In this document: positions 42,339 through 51,347 of the stretch, piece after piece
Layout: the number at the start of each line of letters is the position of its first letter
Numbering within the stretch: the first letter of the stretch is position 1
Origin: Azolla caroliniana
Taxonomy: Eukaryota; Polypodiophyta
Assembly: GCA_043228905.1 (NCBI GenBank)
Contig: JBHGNT010000011.1
Span: forward strand, 1,116,001 to 1,180,000
Reading direction: 5' to 3'
Length of the DNA: 64,000 nt
Notes under the pieces: generated by a model
Seen by the model: only the letters and a program-made list of their open reading frames with translations
What the model was told of the DNA's origin: nothing
The model's database searches: none
Position numbers and translations under genes: made by a program

Positions 42339-43158
42339 AGTCGTTTAACTCTTCTTCTAGCTGACTAAGGACATCAAATTTGTTTGCTAGATCTGGGATA
42401 TTAGTACTATAAGGACTATCAGATATCCCTACTGAAATAGGCTCGGGTTTAGTACAATTAGAACTAGCGACTATTTGGTTTACCTGTCTTCTTGGCCTAT
42501 GGGGGCAATTTATTGCGATATGTCCTGGTCCACTGCAGTAAAGACATAGTCAATTTGTACAGCGTTGCTGCTTTTCTTCTTCGGATAATGGTCCTCGACG
42601 ACGTGTAGTGTCAATCTCCATCGGAGTCAGAGTATTCGCTGGAGGCGCATTATATGACTCCCTCGAAAAAGGTCTTGCTACCACTGAGGCGTAGGTGGGC
42701 TCTGATCTTGCCCTCGGCATCTGTAGTTGTCGTTCCGAACGTCGCTCAAAGAGGCGGTTGTCACATCTCACCGCGCGACTGATTGGTTCTGTTAAGGACT
42801 TTGGCTCTTCGGGGAAGGTCAAGAGTAAATCCTTGACGTCGTTGCGTAAACCATAACGGAATTGCTCCATCAACGCTTGATCATCCCAAGTGACGGGAAC
42901 TGGTCGTTCCTTATGCGCAACGCTCGGCCACAACCGAGCTTGTAATGATACACAGAAAACGGGAAATAAAACACGACAGGAAGAAGAGAAAGATACACAG
43001 GAGGTTTACGTGGAAAACCCCAAACTAAGGGAAAAACCACGGCAGCCAACACGCTGCAAACTGTCACTATGTAAGAATATACAACAGTGAGTTCACTGAG
43101 GCACCGACCTCGTTCTCACAAATCTTCGCCACAGACGGCGGTTACAACGGAGGCAATG

Positions 43159-43162
<4 letters not shown>

Positions 43163-43206
<44 letters not shown>
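43163..43206. repeat. (CT)n microsatellite
   Basis: About 22 uninterrupted CT units within the solo LTR. Confidence 0.95.
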
Positions 43207-43210
<4 letters not shown>

Positions 43211-43353
43211 AGTTACGCACACTGATCTCGTGCAAAACAGAAAATGACAACAACAATAAAAGTTTGCCCTAAGTCATATTTATACTAATATGACTTTTAG
43301 GCTATTTACAAATATAGCCTCGATGGGCTCTCAGAAACATATTTACGAATATG

Positions 43354-43693
43354 TCTCTTCGTCCGGTTCTCATCGGGTCTGTACGATTCGGTTCTCCATA
43401 ACCGGGTACTCCTCATCCGGTCTTCTCACCGGGTCTGTACCATCCGGTTCTCCGTAATCCGGTACTCCTCATCCGGTCTTCACCGGGTCTGTATCATCCG
43501 GCTCTCCATAGCCGGGTACTCCTCATCCGGTCTTCACCAGGTCTGTATCATCCGGCTCTCCGTAGCCGGGTACTCCTCATCCGGTCTTCACCAGGTCTGT
43601 ATCATCCGGCTCTCCGTAGCCGGGTACTCCTCATCCGGTCTTCATCGGGTCTGTATCATCCGGCTCTCCGTAGCCGGGTACTCCTCATCCGGT
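43354..43693. repeat. 54-bp tandem array in the solo LTR
   Basis: ACTCCTCATCCGG recurs at 43408, 43464, 43518, 43572, 43626 and 43680 (spacing 56, then 54). Units differ by a few bases. Confidence 0.93.
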
Positions 43694-44442
43694 CTCGGCC
43701 TCCGCCTATCGGCCTCGGCTGAGTTTGTTCATCGGCACTGTTCTTCTCCCTTCCCATCCGGAGGGACCTGTCTCCCAACACCAAGGGATATCGGCGGCGT
43801 GTAGGCGAAAATCTGCAGCGTATGCTGAGGCTGGACGGTCACCTTGGCGTAATCGCCGGAATTTGTTGATTGCGGTCTTGATGCTGTCAGTATCTCCGAA
43901 ACATGCTTTAAACTCACCTAGAAACTCTTCAAAATTGTTGAGTAACGGAGATTCCTTTTCTAATAGTGGAGCGAACCATGACAACGCTGACCACTTAACA
44001 AAGTGCCTACTAAACCCACTCGTGATGCATTGGTGGGATATCGGGAAGGATGCATTTGAATAACTAATCGTACCTGGTTAAGGAACCCTCTAAACTGCGA
44101 TCCCGTTCCATCGAACTTCGTGAGAAGGCCAATCTTGGGTTCTTTATGAATCCCTTGTGTTCCGGGCCCTTATTGTTGCATTGCTACGATGGTTGCTTCG
44201 AGTTGTTGCACGCGTAACGCAAGTTCCCCATGTTGTTGTTGCGTTTGCTACTTCTCTAAGGAGATTTGTTGAAGATCCCCCAGCAACCGTTGGTTTTCTT
44301 GTTCCAAAGCATGGAACTTCTCCTTCAAGCATTGAAATTCTGAGAAAACAGATTGATATTCTTCTGTGCTAACAGTGGCCATGGGATAAAAGAAAAGAGG
44401 AATAAAAGATTAGTAGGAAATGAGAGAGACAGAAGGTAGGGA

Positions 44443-44454
44443 AAATTGGTTCAA
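44443..44454 (-). promoter_or_regulatory. B1 self-priming site
   Basis: On the minus strand TTGAACCAATTT lies two bases after the 5' LTR. It is a perfect 12-base complement of the segment whose plus-strand copy is at 44649-44660. That segment starts 33 nt from the first T of the TATAAAA at 44693-44687. There is no tRNA-type TGG. Confidence 0.65.
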
Positions 44455-44456
44455 AC

Positions 44457-44877
44457 TATTAGGAACAGTATTGAGACAAAGAAGAAATTAGTACTAAACG
44501 AAGGATTAGTACTATGAGAGGTGTGGAACTTCTTCGAGAGAAGGAAGAAGTGAGCGAGACGGAGAGAAAGAGAGAGAGAGAGTGATAAGAAAGATATGTA
44601 TTATATGAAGAGAATATACAATGGTGGCTAAAAGGCTTAAGACTGGGGTTGAACCAATTTGGTTCAATATAATGCATGGTGCCCTCTTTTATAGTGTTTT
44701 CAGGAGTAATCCTGAAGCTTCTAGAATGTTCCAAAGAAATCTGGAATATACACTAATTTCCTATAATAAAATGTAAATGAAAATAATATTCTACGTATTA
44801 CAATAGATGATCTAATGGTCAAGAGCTCGACCCATATAACCTAAGGTCATGGGTTCGAGTCTTCTCATATCATGACA
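44457..44877 (-). repeat. B1 5' LTR
   Basis: Shorter GA tract than the 3' LTR. The inner terminus is mutated (TATTAGGAAC instead of TGTCAGGAAC on the plus strand). Confidence 0.92.
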
Positions 44878-44882
44878 GTTGC

Positions 44883-45859
44883 CCGCCTTGCCGTCGCCAC
44901 CGCCCGTCACTCTAGGACTCATGTCGGCACTCGGGTCGACCGCCGGAGTTTCTAGGACCTGGTACCACCGCTCGTTGTGTCCGTAGCCACCTCCGTCTGG
45001 ACGTCTTCGTCTCGATTGCCCGCCTTGCCGCCGCTACCGCCCGTCGCTCTAGGTCTCACGCCGGCACTCGGGCCGACCGCCGGAGCCTCTAGGACCGGTG
45101 TGTGTAAGGTCGCGGCACCGCCGCTCGTTACCTCCCCACTCGATGTTTCGGGCTGCCATGTCCCGAATCCGTAGTTACCGACCTCCATGGCCGTCCCTTC
45201 ACCGCAAGGCAAGAGGTTCGCTTGCTCTGCACCCTCTCCCATGTCGCCGCCCCGTCTTCTACGCTTAGGGAGGCTTCTTCCTCCGCATCCTCCGATCGCC
45301 TACGACCCGACTCCATAATAAGCCCTTCTTCAGCTTCAATTTTCCCCTTCACAAGCTCGCATGCCTCCCGTATTAGCGCTTCTAGGTCGAGCTCCTCCGA
45401 ACCGTTTTGCGTTGAGCTCTCTTCCGGCGGTAGTGCGTACTCACTTGCCGCTCTCTCTTCTCCACCGCTCGCGGGCCACGTTGTTGCCGACCGCTCCCCA
45501 TCGGGTTGCCGGCATACCCACTCCGGTTTCGCATATCCGTATGCGTCCAATAAAGCTCCCTCAAAGGACTCCCATGACTCGTGAGCTTCTCATAGCTCCT
45601 TGACCTCCTTGTGCACCGATACGGCCGCCACTCGAGGAAAATACTCTAGTCGCATCGCCTCGTCCACGCCCCCTTTCGCCATCTCGGCCTTGTAGGCTCC
45701 CAAAAATTTTGGGACCTCGTTCCCATTGAACCGGCCGACTCAATCGACCACCCTTTCGACGGCTTGTTGAGTCGCATCTCGCTTCGCCATCTTCCGTCCA
45801 GCTTCCATCACGATCTTTGCCATCATCTCCTCGAAGTCGAAGTCTTCTTCCATCTCCAT
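44883..45859 (-). pseudogene. C2 gag-like ORF
   Basis: ATG at 45859; same start MEMEEDFDFEEMMAKI as C1, then RFNGNEVPKFLGAYKAEM and WESFEGALLDAYGYAKPEW. Stops at about 45740 and 45594 break the first half. From 45550 a 140-residue frame continues (EELDLEALIREACELVK). B1 is inserted near its distal side at 44882. Confidence 0.55.
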
Positions 45860-45896
45860 GCTCCCTTGTTGCCCTTCATGTCAGGTTCACCAAAGA

Positions 45897-46396
45897 TGTC
45901 GCGTTGTTACGCGCGTGCGTGTAGAAGGGGCGGGACCACGGGGGTCTTGGACTAGGGAGTAGAGGAGAAAGAATAAGATATGAGAAATGGAAGCTTAACA
46001 CCGGATGAGAAGATGAAGAGTAGCACATAAGCATAGACCAAAATAGATGGAAGCAAGATCCACAACAAGATATATTAAAATGAACGATTGATTACAACGA
46101 TGGTGGCCACATGGACCGCACCAAAACTATGAGAAAACCTAAACGAAACCCTAACCCTAAAACGGTAAGAACTCTACACTAAGTGGTATACCTTTCATAC
46201 ACAAAATAAGCAACCCTTCATAAGTGACCCCTCCCTTCCTTTTATAGCCCAAGGAGGGAGGGACCTTACAATGTGGGATAAAATTTCCCCTCTTATTTCT
46301 ATACACCATTTCCTAGTAATCATGTGCACATGTTGCACACCACCGACTTGCCCTTTCCACCCTGGTTTCTGCCTATGGACGAAAATCTTCACGACA
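45897..46396 (-). repeat. C2 5' LTR
   Basis: Full 500-bp copy, inverted relative to C1, ending TTCACGACA on the plus strand. Confidence 0.92.
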
Positions 46397-46400
46397 ACGC

Positions 46401-47338
46401 TGCAAGAGACGGAGCGGTGAGTTGCCGGGATCGGCGGATGAACGACAAAAGTGGAGGATGGTACGTGGAGAGCAAAGAGTTATGCACCGGGGAGAGACAA
46501 AGCGGCTTCTCGGAGGGCATGCAAGGCCAATCGGGCCAAGACGGCGCAAGTCGAGGCGAGGTGGTAATGACAGCCTCGAGGGACACTGACACGGAGGTCG
46601 GGATGACAATACGCTCTACGGCGAGAGAGCACGGAGAGCAAGGGAGAATCAAGGTGCGCATAATGGGGTCATCTAACGAAGGATTGTGTCTGGGAAAATG
46701 AAGGAGATGCGTGGAGAACGGAGGGTCGCATACTGTGAAGAGCAAATGGGGCATCCCGAAGGATGTGTGCGGCCGAGCGGGCCAGGCGGACCAAGAGGGT
46801 GTACCTCGGGGCGAAGCGGCAACATAAGAGGTTACGGAGGACACCGAAGACGATAGCACCGACTCGAATGTCGGGGAAGCAACGTACCTTTTTGAAAGGG
46901 TATGTAAAGCGGAGCGGAGTGCGAGATGTGCGATGTGGCCGCGTAAGGGTTGAGCGACGAGCACGAGGATGATCAACGACAAAGTTCGTCGCGTGACACT
47001 ACCGAGTCGAGGAAACGGCCGAGGCGAGACAAGCGTGGACGAAGAGCGCAGGTTTGCGAAGACCGGGTCTGGCGGACCGGGCGGAGACAGTGGTTCAACG
47101 AACTCCGTCGAGTATGGTGGATCGGATGGAGCCGACGGTTCGAGAGCATACGACGGATAAGGCGGACCGGGAGGCTACGGTGGTCCATGTGGGACAGATG
47201 GGCTTGCTCGAAGTGGAAGACGAAGTCGGGCAAAGCTGACAAAGATGCTAAGGACTCGGTTGATCGCCATGGCCGAAAATCTCACCTCTTTCCCCTTCCC
47301 TGCACATACCGGTGGATGTGCGGTTTGGTGGGGGCGGA
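46401..47338 (+). other. C1 internal region, distal part
   Basis: Continues the charged C1 reading frame after the C2 insertion (AVSCRDRRMNDKSGG, TIRSTAREHGEQGR), then GC-rich sequence rich in CGGA/GGCGG words up to the 3' LTR. No known domain. Confidence 0.6.
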
Positions 47339-47740
47339 TGTCGTGAAGATTTTCGTCCATAGGCGGAAACCGGGGTGGAAAGGGCAAGTCGGTGGTGTGC
47401 AACATGTGCACACGTGTACTAGGAAAAGGTGTATAGAAATAAGAGGGGAAATTTTGTCCCACATTGTAAGGTCCCTCCCTCCTTGGGCTATAAAAGGAAG
47501 GGAGGGGTCACTTATGAAGGGGTTGCCTATTTTGCGTATAAAAGGTATACCACTTAGCCTAGAGTTCTTACCGTTTTAGGGTTAGGGTTTCGTTTAGGGT
47601 TTTCCTTATTCATCTCCGGTTAGGGTTCTTCTCCTCTTGAGCTAAGCTTCCAAACATATCTTATTCTTTCTCCTCTACTCCCTAGTCTGAGACCCCCGTG
47701 GTCCCGCCCCTTCTACACGCACGCGCGTAACAACGCGACA
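47339..47740 (+). repeat. C1 3' LTR
   Basis: Matches the 5' LTR at both ends but lacks an internal segment of about 85 bp after the TTAGGGTT words. Confidence 0.9.
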
Positions 47741-50728
47741 CCGGCAAAATATCATCCTTATGTCGATGTATTTGACAAGGTAAAAGCCGGTACTCTTCCT
47801 CATCATCGTCCCTATGATTGTCCCATTGATTTACAACCAAGAACAGAGCCACCATGGGGACCAATTTACAACTTGTCACCCATCGAGTTAGAAGTCCTTC
47901 GAGCCTACATAGAGGAGAACTTGGCAAGCGGGTTTGTTCGTCATTCAACATCTCCGGCCGGTGCACCCATCTTCTTTGTCAAGAAGAAAGATGGCTCACT
48001 TCGTCTCATCGTTGATTACCGCGGCTTGAATAAAGTCACCATCCGGAATAGGTATGCACTTCCTCTTATATCAAGTCTTTTAGAGCGAGTTAATGGTGCC
48101 AAGTTTTTTACAAAAATCGATCTACAAGGAGCGTATAACCTCATACGGATCCGATCGGGAGATGAATGGAAGACCACCTTTCGTACGCGGTATGGGCATT
48201 TCGAATATATTGTTATACCGTTCGGTCTAACCAATGCACCCGCAGTCTTCCAACACATGGCAAATGATATATTCAGAGACCTCTTGGATATCTGTATGAT
48301 CATCTATCTGGATGATCTATTGATTTATTTGAAGACCCAGGAAGAGCACGATTCTCATGTACTATTAGTACTAAAATGACTCCGCGAGAACGATCTTTAT
48401 GCCAAGGTAGAAAAATGTAGCTTTGATTGCAAGCAAGTGGAATTTCTAGTTACATCATCTCCTCAAAGGGCATCTCCATGGATCCAGCTAAAGTCCAAAC
48501 TGTGCTAGAGTGGCAAATTCCACGGTCTGTTCGAGATGTACAATGTATTCTAGGTTTGCTAACTTCTACCGCAAGTTTTATACAGGATTACTCGAAGATT
48601 ATTTTACCTCTCACACAACATACGAAGAAGGGACAAGCATTTCTTTGGTCCAATGAAGCGGATATGGCTTTTCGGCATCTTAAGAAAGCCTTTAGATCAG
48701 CTCCTATTCTAGCTCATGTGGATACAAGCAAACCGGTCATCATGGAGGCCGACGCATTGGATTTCGCCCTCGGTAGCATCCTTTCTCAACAAGGAGATAA
48801 AGAAGAGTTACATCCTGTGGCTTTCCATTCGAGCAAATTCGATGCCAGGGAAATCAACTACGAAATACATGACAAGGAGTTATTAGCCATCGTGGATTCC
48901 TTTATGCAATGGCAACATTTCTTAGAGGGCTCTCCACATCAGGTCATTGTCTTTAGTGATCACAAAAATCTTGCTTATTTCCAAAACGCTCGGGTGCTAA
49001 ATCGACGGCAAGCTCGGTCAGCTCAATTCCTCACGCGTTTTGACTTCAAAATCACATATCGACCGGGGAAGCAGCAAGGAAAAGCAGATGCGCTATCACG
49101 AAATTCATATCTTGCACCTCGTCCTGGTGATCCAGCGTTTGATAATCAAAAGCAAGTAATCTTGGGACCAACACGATTGCACACAACGCGGATTTTTCAC
49201 ACCCCAATGGATTCCCGGATTACCGATGCCATACGTGCGAATTTGAAGACAGACAGTTTTGCTCAAGACATTCTGGCGCACATTGATACCTCTCGGGCAT
49301 CCTGTTCCCAATCTCAACAACCAGGTATGGACTACCAACAATTTGAATATTATGATGGTTTGTTATTCTTTAAAAAGCTTCTATATGTCCCCGATTGCTC
49401 CTGTCGCCTTCAAATCGTCCAAAATTGTCACGACACCCATACGGCGGGACATTTTGGTAGTACAAAGACGTTGGATCTCGTTCAACGATCTTTTTGGTGG
49501 CCCCATATGCGACGTTTTGTCAACAACTACGTTCGGACTTGTGATGCTTGCTGCCGAGCAAAGATGCTCCGACACCATCCATATGGCTTGTTGGAACCCT
49601 TACCGATTCCAAGTAAGCCGTGGCAGTCTATTTGTCTTGATTTTATCACAGATCTGCCGGTCTCGAAGGGGTTCGATGCTATCTTAACCGTCGTCGATCG
49701 ATATACTAAGATGGCACATTTTGTGCCGTGTACTAAGGCCATCACTAGCGAGGAAACCGCCGCCCTTGTCATGCGTGAGGTATTTCGGCATCATGGCCTC
49801 CCAGACAGTATCATCAGTGTCTGAGGACCTCAATTCGTCTCCAAATTTTGGCAGCATCTCTTCAAGATGCTCATGGTCTCTTGCAACCTCTCCTCCGGCT
49901 ACCATCCCCAGACCGATGGGCAGGCGGAACGAACAAACCAAACGCTGGAACAATATGTCCGGTGTTTTCTGAGTTATCAACAGGACGATTGGGCCGAGAT
50001 TCTCCACTTTGCGGATTTTGCATATAATAATGTTGTTCACTCATTGACTCAGGTCTCCCCATTTTACGCTTATACCGGTTCTCATCCTCGCTGGTCGGTG
50101 ATCGACACCCCGGAGCTACCTACCAATCCTCGTGCCGAGGATCATTTGGAGAGGCTACGCAAGATCCAGATGGATCTCTCTACTCATCTTCGTCATGCTC
50201 AACACACACAGAAGACTTATGCGGATCGTCATCGGCTTCCCTCCTCTTTTGCCATCGGAGATCGAGTATGGCTCTTACGTCGTCACATCAAGACTACTCG
50301 ACCGTGTGACAAGTTGGATTATCGACGACTCGGTCCTTTCCGTATTACTAGTAAGGTTAATGATGTCACGTTCCGCCTTGATCTCCCTCCACATCTTTAG
50401 ATACATCCGGTTTTCTATAGCTCTCTTCTTGAACCTTATAAAGCAAACACTATTCCCGATCGTGTTACGCCACCGCTACCCCCGCTTGAGTTGGAAGTCG
50501 GCCCGGAGTATGAAGTTGTTGTCGTCCTCGATTCCAAACTTGTTCGCAACAAACTTTATTATTTGGTCGATTGGCTCAGCTATAGTCCAAGCGACCGTAC
50601 TTGGGAAACTGTCGAGCATGTCACCAATGCTCAGGATCTTCTTGCTGAGTTCCACCGAAAGTATCCGGACAAACCCGGTCCACAATCAGCGCTGACTCGT
50701 TCCACTCGTCGTCTTAAGAGGGAGATAA

Positions 50729-50838
50729 TGTCATGATATGGCAAGACTCGAATCTGTGACCTTATGTTATATGGGTCGAGCTCTTGACCATTATACCATC
50801 TATTATAATACGTAGGATATTATTTTCATTTAAGTTTT
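50729..50838 (+). repeat. B3 3' LTR, first 110 bp only
   Basis: Same sequence as the start of 31958-32398, then cut by element D at AAGTTTT. The remaining 330 bp are not found to the right of D. Confidence 0.9.
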
Positions 50839-50926
50839 TGTTGCAGAAAAGGTCGTCTATGCGGAAGATCAAGAAGCATTCGATTCTGTTCTGTACCTGC
50901 GTATGACAGTTTCTAGGTCGTTGCAC

Positions 50927-50969
<43 letters not shown>

Positions 50970-51154
50970 CACAAAAGAGTCTTTCTATTCCATAAAGCAA
51001 TAATACAACCCAACCTTACAAAAAGGTTACAAGGTCACTATATATAGTGACAGACTTAGGGCATCTACCATTTATGCTAATTACACAAATGGCCCAAACT
51101 TGATCTATACAAAGGGATAGTGTGAATACGTCCATTATACACTTGTATTCGACA
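50839..51154 (-). repeat. D 3' LTR
   Basis: TGTTGCAGAAAAGG...TATTCGACA on the plus strand, with a GA tract at 50935-50967. Confidence 0.95.
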
Positions 51155-51347
51155 CTCCCCCGTAATGGGCGTATACATGGGTTATCTAAGATTACAGGCA
51201 TAAACCTAGGTTCTCGGACATATCAGTTTTGTTCGAGTCGGCAGGGTCCGAAGGCAGAAGACCGAACTGGTCGGGTCGGAAGAGTTGAAGCCGATCATTA
51301 AGGAACTGATGTCGGTTGTCGGAAGCCATCTTGCGATGTGTCCGGCT

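Larger units (their letters stand above)
42891..43780 (-). mobile_element. solo LTR, copia-like, inside B1 gag
   Basis: An 890-bp segment bounded by TG...CA with the target duplication CCAAG (42886-42890 and 43781-43785). It has no coding domain. On the minus strand it starts TGTTGGGAGACAGG and contains TTTTCCACGTAAACC, a word typical of plant copia LTRs, which sets my orientation call. Removal of the segment restores continuity of the gag sequence at IPW/DDQ. It holds a CT microsatellite and a 54-bp tandem array. Confidence 0.88.
42337..44382 (-). pseudogene. B1 gag, split by a solo LTR
   Basis: ATG at 44382 (CCATGGCC context). The gag core KESPLLNNFEEFLGEFKACF and RQGDRPASAYAADFRL stops at DIPW, where the solo LTR enters (43780), and resumes at 42890 with DDQALMEQFRYGLRNDVKDLL. 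A CpG-type change makes TGA at 42550 just before the CCHC knuckle. GTTAAAC (42343-42349, minus) lies four bases before the final TAA, as in B3. Confidence 0.87.
38326..44877 (-). mobile_element. B1: chromodomain gypsy element with self-priming site
   Basis: 5' LTR 44457-44877, 3' LTR 38326-38794, differing mainly in GA-repeat length. Perfect target duplication GTTGC (38321-38325 and 44878-44882). The polypurine tract AAAGGGAGGATAG (minus strand) abuts the 3' LTR. Interior: gag (broken by a solo LTR), protease, RT, RNase H, integrase and chromodomain. Several nonsense codons; inactive. Inserted in C2. Confidence 0.94.
36476..46396 (-). mobile_element. C2: inverted second copy of the C family, inside C1
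   Basis: Right end is its 5' LTR (45897-46396, 500 bp); left end is its 3' LTR (36476-36826), which lacks about 165 bp including both TATA boxes. A perfect 4-bp target duplication ACGC (36472-36475 and 46397-46400) flanks it. Without B1 it is about 3.4 kb, matching C1. The insertion falls in the C1 region encoding EPLRGKHA. Confidence 0.87.
34217..47740 (+). mobile_element. C1: GC-rich, gag-only LTR element split by C2
   Basis: 5' LTR 34217-34701 (485 bp, TGTCGTGAAG...GCGACA). 3' LTR 47339-47740 (402 bp, with an internal deletion), preceded by a TGGGGGCGGA purine tract. The flanks CCGA and CCGG suggest a 4-bp target duplication with one change. Without C2 the element is about 3.6 kb. It has one gag-like ORF and then a long, GC-rich, repetitive charged region, with no protease, RT or integrase. 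It therefore resembles TR-GAG/LARD-type non-autonomous elements. Inserted in B3 pol between protease and RT. Confidence 0.85.
33622..50736 (+). pseudogene. B3 pol with chromodomain, split by C1
   Basis: Part one (33622-34216): protease with LLDSGANSCFMD. Part two (47741-50736): RT (IVDYRGLNKVTI, FTKIDLQGAYNLIR, active site IYLDDLLIY), RNase H (EADALDFALGSILSQQ, NYEIHDKELLAIVDSF), integrase (HHCC region with HDTHTAGHFG and [31 protein letters not shown]), and a chromodomain (EYEVVVVLDSKLVRNKLYYL, WLSYSPSDRTWE). The middle integrase aspartate region is lost to a stop at 49822, and other stops lie at 48377 and 50398, with a frameshift near 48450. The stop TGA falls in the first eight bases of the 3' LTR. 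Confidence 0.88.
31958..50838 (+). mobile_element. B3: chromodomain gypsy element split by C1
   Basis: 5' LTR 31958-32398 (441 bp, TGTCATG...CTGACA). The 3' LTR starts at 50729 and is cut after 110 bp by element D. Interior: gag, pol with protease, RT, RNase H and integrase, then a C-terminal chromodomain. C1 is inserted at 34216/34217. The polypurine tract AAGAGGGAGATAA directly precedes the 3' LTR. It is inserted in the B2 RNase H coding sequence. Multiple stops; not active. Confidence 0.92.

Noticed and set aside
43354-43693. CRISPR-like array
   Set aside because: Units are contiguous 54-bp tandem repeats without unique spacers, inside a plant solo LTR.
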